This document shows, in pieces, positions 34,649-43,034 of a stretch of DNA of 64,000 nucleotides. Made by a program: the position numbers and the translations under genes. The stretch is from assembly GCF_020034655.1 (NCBI RefSeq), contig NZ_JAIQDJ010000002.1, positions 62,001 through 126,000 on the forward strand, in the 5' to 3' direction. The stretch is from Thermomonas beijingensis (GTDB lineage: Bacteria > Pseudomonadota > Gammaproteobacteria > Xanthomonadales > Xanthomonadaceae). Position 1 is the stretch's first letter. Each line of letters opens with the position of its first letter. Under the pieces are notes generated by a model, which searched no databases, was not told the DNA's origin, and worked only from the letters and a program-made list of their open reading frames with translations.

Positions 34649-36945
34649 GGAATTTTCGTGTTGTCCTGCGTGGAAGGCTGGCCCGTCGCAATCTGCGGCG
34701 GCACCAAGTACAAATCATCGCGATTGTAGCCGAGGATGGCCCGGCGCAAGGCGCGCTGGGTATCTTGGCCGGCTGAGCCCAGGCCCTTCAGCTCGATTTC
34801 GAACATCAGGGTATTGCCGAGATCGCCAGCGCGATTTTGCACGTAGCGGCGGGCCACAACCCGAACGGCAACACAACAGCTGTCCCATTGCACGCCAGCC
34901 AGGCTTTCCAGCGTTTTGCTGTCGCGCAGTGAATAGTATTGGCGACCGACAATGCTCCAGCGCTCGTTGATCGGGTACAGGAACGATGCGTCTACCTGTT
35001 CCAGCAGTGCGCGCCGATAGCGATAGCTCAAGTTGAACACACCTTGGTTGGGCAGCAGATAACGGGCGCGCACGCTGGCCAGATCGGTGCGGTTGAATTT
35101 GGGATCGCGTTGGTAGGAGGCACCAATCGTCCAGCGGTCGGTGGGGGCGTAATTGGCGTCCACCACCCAGGCTGAGCGCCCTTGCTCAGTGATCGGCTCA
35201 TTCGGCAGGCGCACGCGCGAGTCTGCGAAGTAGCGGATTTGCCCGAGGCTCAGCGAGAGTCGCTCATGGCCATCCGATTGGCGAATCATGCGGGTGCTGA
35301 TCGCCAGAGTGAGCTGATTGGCATCGGCCTGACGGTCGGCACCGGAATAGCGATTGTCGCGGAATAACTGATTCCAACTGAAGGTCAACGGTTGGGTATC
35401 GAACACCGGCATATCGGCCTGATTGACGTAGGGCACGTTCAGGTAAAACAGGCGTGGCTCGATGGTTTGCAGATAGTCCTTGCCTTTGACCTGCATGTCG
35501 CGATCAAAGAACAGGCCGGTGTCCAGACTGAAGATCGACTGCCCACGCGAAGGCGAGTTGTCGCCCAGCGTTTGTCCCAGTGAGTGATCGAGTGAATAGC
35601 CGGTAAAACGATAAGCCAACGTGGGACGCAGGAACCAACTATCCCCTTCCAGTGGTGCGCTGATCCACGGTTTGAGATCCAGGCGTGAACCGGCGGCGTA
35701 CACCGGGTGATGGAACCGCACGGCCTCGGCATCAACACCGAACTGTAGCGCACTGTTCATGTGCCGCTCCCAGCTTGCGAAGGCGCGTGGCAGGCGGTCA
35801 TAAGGCAGGATGTTTTTGCCCAGTGTGAAATCGGCCAGCTGCCAGTGATCGGCACTCACCCCGGCGCTCCATTCCTGACCGCGGCCATACGCACCGACCG
35901 AACTGTAGGAGGTGACTTGTGATAGCCCGTCAATATTGTTGTTGAAGTCTTCGTAGTAGCGCGGATCGCTGATCCAATTGATGTCGGCACGGAATTGCCA
36001 GTTGGGCGACAGATTCTGGATACCGTCAAAATGCCCCAACCAGCGGCTGCGATCACGCAGCTTGTCGTTCGGCATCCACAGTGCCTCCACGGTGCCGTTG
36101 CCGGCCTCGTTGAGATAGCGGAACTGCCCGCTCATTGCGCCGCCGCGTTTGCTCATCCAGCGCGGCATCAGGGTGGCATCGTAATTCGGTGCAAGATTCA
36201 GATAGATGGGCTGACGATAATCGAACCCGTTGCGGTTGGAATTGGACATCGACGGCAGCAACACACCGGTGCGGCGATCCTCATTGGTGGGAAACATGAA
36301 CCACGGCAAATACAGTACCGGGATCTTGCCAATCCGCAGCGTGGCACCATGCGCCACCGCCATATTGGTGTCGGTATTGATGTCGATACGGTTGGCGCGC
36401 AGCTCCCAATTGCGCTCCTCCGGCGGGCAGGTGGAGTAAGTGGCACCGTACAAGCTGCCAATATCTCCAGCCATGTTCAGGCTCTGGGCTTTGCCATTGC
36501 CACGTCGCGACAGCAACTGGTATTCCAGATTCTGCATGGTGTGCGTATTGGAGTTCTGGTCGCCTTCGGCACGCGCTGCCCGCATGCGCAAGCCCGACGC
36601 TTGATAGCGCACGCTGCCTTCGGCGCTGTAGCGGTTTTGCGCTTTGTCGAAAGTCAGTTGATCGGCCCCCATGAACTGATCGCCCCGGCGCATGGTGACA
36701 TTGCCGTTGAACACCGGGTTGGCTTCGGTGCCAGAGAGCAAGTCACCCTCCAAATCGGTGGGCAATTGGTTGTTGTTCAGTATGTTCAGGCCTTCCGGTG
36801 CCTTTTGCACATCCTCGAATGCAGGCACCGCATCCACCAGCGGGCACAGCTTGTAGGTCGGTGCTGATTTGCCATCCGCGGCATGGGCTTGCAGCGAAAC
36901 GGCGATGCACAAAGTCAGGGGTAGCAGGCGCAGGGCTGGGCGCAC
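34645..36945 (-). CDS. lptD: LPS-assembly outer membrane protein LptD
   Basis: Beta-barrel translocon (766 residues) that with LptE inserts lipopolysaccharide into the outer leaflet. I place the start at GTG 36945, which gives a signal peptide (RPALRLLPLTLCIAVSLQAHA); longer in-frame starts lack one. The LptA-like jellyroll holds FNGNVTMRRGDQFMGADQLTF. The four structural cysteines expected for inter-domain disulfides are present: C34 in KLCPLV, one in YSTCPPEE and the vicinal pair in WDSCCVAV. First gene of the lptD-surA-pdxA-(csaA-like)-rsmA-apaG-apaH operon. Confidence 0.95.
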   Translation of the reverse strand: MRPALRLLPLTLCIAVSLQAHAADGKSAPTYKLCPLVDAVPAFEDVQKAPEGLNILNNNQLPTDLEGDLLSGTEANPVFNGNVTMRRGDQFMGADQLTFDKAQNRYSAEGSVRYQASGLRMRAARAEGDQNSNTHTMQNLEYQLLSRRGNGKAQSLNMAGDIGSLYGATYSTCPPEERNWELRANRIDINTDTNMAVAHGATLRIGKIPVLYLPWFMFPTNEDRRTGVLLPSMSNSNRNGFDYRQPIYLNLAPNYDATLMPRWMSKRGGAMSGQFRYLNEAGNGTVEALWMPNDKLRDRSRWLGHFDGIQNLSPNWQFRADINWISDPRYYEDFNNNIDGLSQVTSYSSVGAYGRGQEWSAGVSADHWQLADFTLGKNILPYDRLPRAFASWERHMNSALQFGVDAEAVRFHHPVYAAGSRLDLKPWISAPLEGDSWFLRPTLAYRFTGYSLDHSLGQTLGDNSPSRGQSIFSLDTGLFFDRDMQVKGKDYLQTIEPRLFYLNVPYVNQADMPVFDTQPLTFSWNQLFRDNRYSGADRQADANQLTLAISTRMIRQSDGHERLSLSLGQIRYFADSRVRLPNEPITEQGRSAWVVDANYAPTDRWTIGASYQRDPKFNRTDLASVRARYLLPNQGVFNLSYRYRRALLEQVDASFLYPINERWSIVGRQYYSLRDSKTLESLAGVQWDSCCVAVRVVARRYVQNRAGDLGNTLMFEIELKGLGSAGQDTQRALRRAILGYNRDDLYLVPPQIATGQPSTQDNTKIP

Positions 36946-36998
36946 GGGCGATCCAGAAACGAAAAACGGGTGTCTAGCTTGCCGGAAGCGGCAAACGG

Positions 36999-37913
36999 TT
37001 ACCAGCGCAAGCTGTCGACATGGGCCACACTGCACTCGGCCAGTGCGGTCAAATCGTAGCCGCCCTCCAGCATCGAAACCACCCGGCCGCCGCAATGGCG
37101 GTTGGCAATCACGACCAGTTCGCGGGTGATCCATGCGTAATCGTTGGCATCCAGCTGCAAATTCGCCAGTGGGTCGCGCTGGTGGCCATCGAAGCCGGCA
37201 GAAATCAGCACCAGTTGCGGCTTGAAGGCATCCAGAAATGGCAGCAGCTCGGTTTGCCACGCGGCGCGAAACGCGGCGCTGCCTGCGCCCTCTGGCAGGG
37301 GGGCGTTGGCGATATTGCCGATGCCGGTTTGGTTGTGTGCACCGCTGCCGGGGTAGAGCGGCCATTGGTGGGAACTGGCAAAGCGCAGCTGGGGTTCCTG
37401 GGCAAAGATGGCTTGCGTGCCATTGCCGTGGTGGACGTCGAAATCGGCAACCACCACCCGTTCCAACCCGTGTTTATCCAGCGCATGACGCGCGGCCACG
37501 GCGATATTGTTGAATAGGCAAAAGCCCATCGCGGCACTGGCGGTAGCGTGATGGCCGGGCGGGCGCACTGCGCAGAATGCGCGCTGGGTGCGGCCTTCCA
37601 GCACGGCATCCACCGCCGCCACGCCGGCCCCGGCGGCGCGCAAGGCGGCCTCCCCCGACCCGGGGGAGAGTATGGTGTCTGGATCAAGCGATATCAAGCC
37701 GTGTGGCGCGGTTTCCAGCACGGTGGCCAGCAGCGCTTCATCGTGCACGCGCAGCAATTGCCCGCGGGTTGCGCGCGGGGCTGGTTGCCAGTCGATGTCG
37801 GGGTGCGCGGTTTCCAGTGCGCGCAAGACGGTGCTCAGGCGTGCGGGGCGCTCAACGTGTTCGGGGCCTGTATCGTGTGCGAGGCACGCGGGGTGGGTGT
37901 AAACCTGAATCAC
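36999..37913 (-). CDS. Histone deacetylase-like (class II/acetoin utilisation) amidohydrolase
   Basis: Zinc-dependent deacetylase-fold protein of about 304 residues. VRPPGHHA holds the catalytic His pair, ADFDVHHGNGTQ the zinc-binding Asp and His, and LISAGFDGHQRDPL the third ligand. The YDLTALAECS tail motif follows. Bacterial members act on polyamines, acetyl-lysine or unknown amides; the substrate here cannot be told. The start at GTG 37913 is inferred from the onset of similarity (QVYTHPACLAHDTGPEH); the open frame continues upstream through the next gene's antisense, without an ATG of better quality. Confidence 0.86.
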   Translation of the reverse strand: MIQVYTHPACLAHDTGPEHVERPARLSTVLRALETAHPDIDWQPAPRATRGQLLRVHDEALLATVLETAPHGLISLDPDTILSPGSGEAALRAAGAGVAAVDAVLEGRTQRAFCAVRPPGHHATASAAMGFCLFNNIAVAARHALDKHGLERVVVADFDVHHGNGTQAIFAQEPQLRFASSHQWPLYPGSGAHNQTGIGNIANAPLPEGAGSAAFRAAWQTELLPFLDAFKPQLVLISAGFDGHQRDPLANLQLDANDYAWITRELVVIANRHCGGRVVSMLEGGYDLTALAECSVAHVDSLRW

Positions 37914-37942
37914 GAGGCTGGCGCAGGGCTTGGATTGGGGGA

Positions 37943-38494
37943 TTACTTGCGGCGCTCGTGCTTCCACAGCACTTCGCCATGGCCACTGGCGCGTGCCAGC
38001 ACGCGGCACAGTACAAACAGCAAGTCGGAGAGCCGGTTCAAGTATTGCACTGGCTGCGGGCGTACGTTTTCCAGCCGCGCCAGCTCCACCGTGCGGCGTT
38101 CGGCCCGGCGCACCACGGTGCGGGCGATGTGGCAACGTGCGGCCGCTTCGCCGCCACCGGGCAGAATGAATTCTTTCAGCGCCGGCAGACCTTCATTGAA
38201 CTGGTCCAGTTGCGCTTCCAACGCATCGATATCCGCATCAAAAATCGCCGCATGGCCGGGGATGCACAGCTCGCCACCCAGATCGAACAACTGGTGCTGG
38301 ATGCGGGTCAGCAAGTCACGCACGGTTTCCGGCATGTCCGTGGCCAGCAGCAGGCCGATGCAGGCATTGGCTTCATCAACGGTGCCATAGGCCTCCACCC
38401 GCGCCGAATCCTTGCCCACGCGGGTGCCATCCCCCAGCCCGGTGCTGCCATCGTCACCGGTGCGGGTGTAGATCCTGGAAAGCCGGTTGCCCAT
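37943..38494 (-). CDS. PduO-type cob(I)alamin adenosyltransferase
   Basis: Transfers the adenosyl group of ATP to cob(I)alamin, making coenzyme B12. The 183-residue protein has the family N-terminus RIYTRTGDDGSTGLGDG (ATP binding) and the catalytic ARTVVRRAERRTVEL. LNRLSDLLFVLCRVLA supplies the C-terminal helix. The start at 38494 overlaps the stop of the upstream DUF6580 gene by one base (TGATG). Widespread even in bacteria that import rather than make cobalamin. Confidence 0.94.
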   Translation of the reverse strand: MGNRLSRIYTRTGDDGSTGLGDGTRVGKDSARVEAYGTVDEANACIGLLLATDMPETVRDLLTRIQHQLFDLGGELCIPGHAAIFDADIDALEAQLDQFNEGLPALKEFILPGGGEAAARCHIARTVVRRAERRTVELARLENVRPQPVQYLNRLSDLLFVLCRVLARASGHGEVLWKHERRK

Positions 38495-39063
38495 CAGACC
38501 GTCTGTGCGCGCAGCGCCGGGTTGGCACGGCGCAGCAGCTCGAAGCCACCAAACAGCAGGCCGGCGTAGAACAAGGTGCCCAGTACAGTCCACTGGAAGA
38601 ACGGAATGCCGGCCACATACGCTGCCAGCAGGCCCGCCGCGTTCTGCGGGTACATGCTGCTGCCCAGCCAGGTGGCGAAATTGGTGACCACGAAGAACAG
38701 CAGCGACCCCGCCAGTGCATAGCCCAGCACGCGGCCACCAGCAACCTTGCCGCGCAGGCCAAAGCCCAGCACGGTGGACAGCGCGATGCAGGCATACACC
38801 GTCAGATAACCGGCGCTGGCGAAATAGCTCCAGTAAATACCGCCGTTGACCAGCCCCAGCACCAAATCGGAGGCAAACATCGCGACCAACGGTACGATCA
38901 GCGCCCAGCTGCGTTTGGCGAAATACGCGCCGCCAAATAACGCGACCGCTTCAATCGGCGAGAAATTCGGCGGATGCGGCAACACCCGGGTCAGGGCGGC
39001 AGCGAAGATCAGCGCAGCCAGCACCAGCGGGCCGGAGGCAGTCATTGAAGCGGGACGGTTCAT
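38494..39063 (-). CDS. DUF6580 family integral membrane protein
   Basis: Membrane protein of 189 residues with five to six helices and the recognisable N-terminal motif PNFSPIEAVALFGGAYF at about 32-48. The architecture resembles substrate-binding (S) components of ECF transporters, but no function is established for the family. It is translationally coupled to the cobalamin adenosyltransferase gene, suggesting a link with corrinoid uptake or use. The start ATG 39063 is 43 bases from the divergent ubiH. Confidence 0.8.
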   Translation of the reverse strand: MNRPASMTASGPLVLAALIFAAALTRVLPHPPNFSPIEAVALFGGAYFAKRSWALIVPLVAMFASDLVLGLVNGGIYWSYFASAGYLTVYACIALSTVLGFGLRGKVAGGRVLGYALAGSLLFFVVTNFATWLGSSMYPQNAAGLLAAYVAGIPFFQWTVLGTLFYAGLLFGGFELLRRANPALRAQTV

Positions 39064-39105
39064 GGCGGTATTCGTTGGTTGCAGCGAAGCCGTTAGCATA
39101 GCGCA

Positions 39106-40338
39106 ATGACTCAAGACCTTCGTAGTGATTCCCCGGCGCACGACGTAGTGATTGTCGGTGGTGGTTTGGTGGGCGCCAGTTTGGCCATCGCGCTGGATGT
39201 GCTGGGGTTGGATGTGGGCATGGTAGAGGCTGCTCCAACGGGCGCGCTGCCGCCGGTATTCGACCAGCGCAACCTCAGTTTTGCCGAGGCCACGCTGCAC
39301 GCGCTGGAAGCTTTGGGTGTGCTGGCCTTGATGCGCGCGCCCACCGGCAGTATTCGGCGGATCCATATCAGCCGTGCGGGTGATTTTGGCCGTATCCAAT
39401 TGCAGGCCAGCGCCTATGGCCGCAGTGAATTCGGACGGGTGGTGGTGGCGCGTGATTTTGGCGAGGCGCTGGAAGCGCGCTTGCAACAGCTGAAGCAATT
39501 GACCCGCTACCGTCCGGCGCGGTTTTTGGGGGTGGGGCCAATCGACGCTGGCCTGCGCAGCGTGCGGATTGCCGATGCCGCGGGCGAGCGCGAGGTGCGT
39601 GCCAAGCTGCTGGTGGCCGCCGATGGCAACCGCAGTGAAGTGCGCCGTGCATTGGCGATCGGCACCCAGGATCACGACTACGGCCAAACCTTGTTCGTGG
39701 CCCGCCTGCGCGCCCGGCGTGCGCCGGATGGCAGCGCCTTCGAGCGCTTGACCGAGACCGGCCCCACCGCATTGTTGCCACGTGGTGATGGCTATTACGG
39801 CATGGTGCATGGGGTGGCCAGTGCCGATGCGGACGCCGTGGCCGCCTTGCCGGACGCCGCGTTTCTGGCGCGTGTGCAGGCTGTGTTTGGCTGGCGCGCG
39901 GGGCGCTTGCTGGAGGTGGGTCCGCGTAGCGCCTATCCGATACAGCGCTGTGTGGCCGACGCCTTGGTGGCGCCGCGTGCGGTGCTGGTGGGCAATGCTG
40001 CACAAGCCATTCACCCATTGGGTGCGCAAGGGTTCAATTTGGGCCTGCGGGATGCGCTGACCTTGGCCGAATGCATTGCCGATGCGCAACAGGATCCGGG
40101 CGATGAATCCGTGCTGCGACGGTATGCGCTGCGGCGTACGGAAGACCGCACGCGCACCTTGGCGTTCTCCGATGGCTTGGCAAAATTCACCTCGAATGAT
40201 GCCGCTTGGCTGCGTCCACTGCGCAGCGCCGGCTTGTTGGCCGGGGATGCCATCGGTGGCTTGCAGGGCTGGCTGGTGGGCGGCGCGATGGGCTATCGCG
40301 GTGATGTGCCCGCACTGTGCAGGGGGAAGGTGGCATGA
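39106..40338 (+). CDS. ubiH: FAD-dependent ubiquinone hydroxylase UbiH
   Basis: Class A flavoprotein monooxygenase (410 residues) hydroxylating the ring of the ubiquinone precursor. The FAD-binding GGGLVGASLA starts at residue 17. FDQRNLSFAEAT replaces the usual DxRxxAL region. VGNAAQAIHPLGAQGFNLGLRD is the second FAD motif. It overlaps the next flavoprotein gene by ATGA, so two hydroxylases are made together. UbiH rather than UbiF or UbiI is by order and general similarity. Confidence 0.86.
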   Translation: MTQDLRSDSPAHDVVIVGGGLVGASLAIALDVLGLDVGMVEAAPTGALPPVFDQRNLSFAEATLHALEALGVLALMRAPTGSIRRIHISRAGDFGRIQLQASAYGRSEFGRVVVARDFGEALEARLQQLKQLTRYRPARFLGVGPIDAGLRSVRIADAAGEREVRAKLLVAADGNRSEVRRALAIGTQDHDYGQTLFVARLRARRAPDGSAFERLTETGPTALLPRGDGYYGMVHGVASADADAVAALPDAAFLARVQAVFGWRAGRLLEVGPRSAYPIQRCVADALVAPRAVLVGNAAQAIHPLGAQGFNLGLRDALTLAECIADAQQDPGDESVLRRYALRRTEDRTRTLAFSDGLAKFTSNDAAWLRPLRSAGLLAGDAIGGLQGWLVGGAMGYRGDVPALCRGKVA

Positions 40339-41537
40339 GCCGGCGCGGCAGATTGGATGCGGTGGTCGTGGGCGGCGGCGTGGTTGGTGCCGCCAGTGCC
40401 TTGATGCTGGCCCGCGAAGGCTTGCAGGTGGCGTTGGTGGAAGCACAGCGCCCCACCGCATGGACACGTGAGCAGCGTGATCTCAGGGTGTTTGCGTTCG
40501 CGCCAGATAACGCTGCCTTGCTTGCGCGCTTGGGCGTGTGGGCGCAGGTGTTGGCTGCGCGTGCGCAGCCGTACCGCGGGATGCGGGTGTGGGATGCGGC
40601 AAGTGGTGATCCATTGGTGTTTGATGCCGACGCACTGGGCGAGCGGCAACTGGGTTGGATTGTCGAAAATGCGGTGCTGGTGGATGCACTCTGGCAGGCA
40701 CTACCGGGCGCAGGCGTGCGCGTGCACTGCCCGGCGCGGGTGGAGCAGCTGGAGCAGCTGGATACAGGTGTGCGCATCGGGTTGGATGATGGCTTGGTAC
40801 TGGAGGCACAGTTGGCCATCGCCGCCGATGGCGGGCATTCGGCGTTGCGCCGGCTCGCCGGCATCGAAGCCCCTGTGCACGATTACCAGCAGCGTGGATT
40901 GGTGGCCTTCGTCGCCAGTGAGATTCCGCATCGGCGCACCTGCTGGCAGCGTTTTTTGCCCACAGGTCCGGTGGCATTTTTACCGTTCTCAGCCGATGGC
41001 GATGCCGTGCTGGATGCGCGATTGGGCTCGATCGTATGGACATTGCCCACTGCGGAAGCGCAGCGGCTGCTGGATACACCGCCAGCGCAGTTCGAGAATG
41101 AATTATCGACTGCATTTGGCGGCGAACTGGGTGCGCTCAGCTTGCAGTCGGCGCGTGCGGCATTTCCGCTGCGCCGGCAGTTGGCGCACACCCAGGTCAA
41201 GGACCGGGTGCTCTTGGTGGGGGATGCCGCGCATGTGATGCACCCATTGGCAGGGCAAGGCGTGAACCACGGTCTGCGCGATGTGGCTGCACTGCAGACC
41301 ACGCTTGGCGCCGCCCAAGCCAACGGTGGGGATATCACCTCACCGGCGCGACTGGCACGCTGGGCGCGCACGCGGCGAAGTGAAAATGCGCTGGGTGCGC
41401 ATGCGTTTGAAGCCATCAATCGCGTGTACAGCAACGATGCGCTGCTGCCCACCTTGTTGCGCGGCTCACTTTTGGGTATCGCAGGCCGATTGCCACCGCT
41501 GACCCGCGCGCTGTGGCGGCATGCGGCCGGGAAGTGA
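40335..41537 (+). CDS. FAD-dependent ubiquinone hydroxylase, UbiI/VisC type
   Basis: Second paralogous class A flavoprotein monooxygenase (400 residues) with GGGVVGAASALML at the N-terminus, REQRDLRVFAFAPDN, and the FAD/ribityl motif GDAAHVMHPLAGQGVNHGLRD. The ATG at 40335 was chosen from the ATGA overlap. It most likely hydroxylates position C5 or C6 of the ubiquinone ring; which position cannot be decided from sequence. The pair lies between the DUF6580 gene and the M48 protease. Confidence 0.85.
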   Translation: MSRRGRLDAVVVGGGVVGAASALMLAREGLQVALVEAQRPTAWTREQRDLRVFAFAPDNAALLARLGVWAQVLAARAQPYRGMRVWDAASGDPLVFDADALGERQLGWIVENAVLVDALWQALPGAGVRVHCPARVEQLEQLDTGVRIGLDDGLVLEAQLAIAADGGHSALRRLAGIEAPVHDYQQRGLVAFVASEIPHRRTCWQRFLPTGPVAFLPFSADGDAVLDARLGSIVWTLPTAEAQRLLDTPPAQFENELSTAFGGELGALSLQSARAAFPLRRQLAHTQVKDRVLLVGDAAHVMHPLAGQGVNHGLRDVAALQTTLGAAQANGGDITSPARLARWARTRRSENALGAHAFEAINRVYSNDALLPTLLRGSLLGIAGRLPPLTRALWRHAAGK

Positions 41538-41630
41538 TGGCGCGAACCATCACCTCACCTTCGGATAACCACCATCAGTTGCAGTTGCTGCGCCACATGG
41601 ACTGCAGCAATGGCTGGGATGGCAGCATGT

Positions 41631-43034
41631 TCAGCGATCCAAGTACGCTGCCAGTTCACCATTGTCCTGCTTGTCCACGGCATCCATGCGCTTGTCCAGT
41701 GGCGGGTGGGTTTTGTACAGCGTTGCCATGGCAGGCGACGCCGAACCCAGTGCCGCCATTTTTTGCAGCACGGCCAGAAAGGCCAGTGGATTGCCGCCAG
41801 AGCGCGCCAGATAAATGCCGGCGGCGTGATCGGCGCGGAACTCGGCACTACGGTCGAGACCAGTGAGCATGATTGCTGCACCGTTCTTTTCGATGTAACT
41901 ACGCGCAAGGCTGCCTGCGACACCGCCGCCGGTATGAATTTGACTGGAGGCGATGGCACCGGCCGCGCCCAGCTTCTCCTGCTTGCGAATGACCTCGTAG
42001 TGGTCGCGTTGCACCACGTGGCCGATTTCATGGCCCAACACCCCGGCCAGCTCCGCATCGGAGGTCAACAATTGATACAGGCCACGGGTGATCAATACAT
42101 AACCCCCTGGCGCAGCGAAGGCATTGATTTCGTTGTCTTCGATGACGCCAAACGTCCACGGCAGGCCAGGCCGGCTGGTGCGTGACGCCACCCATCGGCC
42201 AACCAGGTTGACTCGTTTTTGCATCGCAGGATCCTTGACCAACGGTGCTGCGCCAAGCACGCGGCCGGCGATCATCGGGCCGAGTTCGAGCTCTTCCTGG
42301 CTCACCTCTGCATCCGATTTGCCAATCAACGCATCGCCCGAGGCGGCCGTGTTGGCAAGCCCGGGATTTACAAAGCCCAACAAATTGCGCGCCGCCGCGA
42401 AACGTTCGCGCTTTTCGGCCTGGGTGGCCTTGCTGCTGCCGTCATCCGATTTGAATTTCCCGAAGAACCCTTTTTTCTTCGGCTTGCTACTCTCCGGCTG
42501 GTATTCCTCGGCGTAAGCCACGTCGGTGATTTTCCAGCCTTGTTTGGTGGCTGCTTGCTCGGCGGCCTCCGGGCTGGCGCGGTAGGACTCCATCTGCTGC
42601 AGTTGCACCGGGTTGAACGCGGCGGCTTTCAGTGAACTTTCATCCAGCCCGCGCACACTGGCGGTTTCGGTGACTCGGCCCTTGCCAGCCTTGCCTGTGA
42701 ACAACGCCTTGCCTAAGCCGCCGGTTTCCTTGCTGCCGTAGGCCACCCGAATCTCATTGACCCGCACATAGCCGGACTTGCCGCCGTCTAACCCCAGTTT
42801 GAACCACAGGCCTTGCTGACCGGTGACGTTGACTTGTGCGTTCTCGGTCAGCGTCGTAACTGCCGGGGAGGCGAAATCCGGTTTGCTGTGCACCTGCACA
42901 CTGGGTTTGACAATGGTGGCCGGTGTTACCTGTGGCGTGGGCGTAGCCGCAGCCAACAAGCCGCTCAGCAACAGAGCGGCCAAGGCAAGTGCAAACCGGG
43001 AGGATGGATCGCGCGGGCGCTGGAGGTTCTTCAT
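41631..43034 (-). CDS. Exported SH3-M48 metalloprotease
   Basis: Secreted or periplasmic zinc protease of 467 residues. A signal segment spans about 12-31, a bacterial SH3-like domain about 43-97 (VQVHSKPDFASPAVTTL, GYVRVNEI) and a linker about 100-250. The M48 domain has HEIGH at 335-339 and the third ligand E398 in SAEFRADHAAG. The linker contains a Lys-rich patch (PKKKGFFGKFK). M48 members such as LoiP and BepA police outer-membrane assembly; a similar task is plausible. The start overlaps the stop of the CHASE2 gene (ATGA). Confidence 0.88.
   Translation of the reverse strand: MKNLQRPRDPSSRFALALAALLLSGLLAAATPTPQVTPATIVKPSVQVHSKPDFASPAVTTLTENAQVNVTGQQGLWFKLGLDGGKSGYVRVNEIRVAYGSKETGGLGKALFTGKAGKGRVTETASVRGLDESSLKAAAFNPVQLQQMESYRASPEAAEQAATKQGWKITDVAYAEEYQPESSKPKKKGFFGKFKSDDGSSKATQAEKRERFAAARNLLGFVNPGLANTAASGDALIGKSDAEVSQEELELGPMIAGRVLGAAPLVKDPAMQKRVNLVGRWVASRTSRPGLPWTFGVIEDNEINAFAAPGGYVLITRGLYQLLTSDAELAGVLGHEIGHVVQRDHYEVIRKQEKLGAAGAIASSQIHTGGGVAGSLARSYIEKNGAAIMLTGLDRSAEFRADHAAGIYLARSGGNPLAFLAVLQKMAALGSASPAMATLYKTHPPLDKRMDAVDKQDNGELAAYLDR

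Noticed and set aside
38494-40467. A single 657-codon open frame on the minus strand across ubiH
   Set aside because: The DUF6580 protein starts at 39063 with its first helix; the longer upstream part is the antisense of ubiH with shadow composition.
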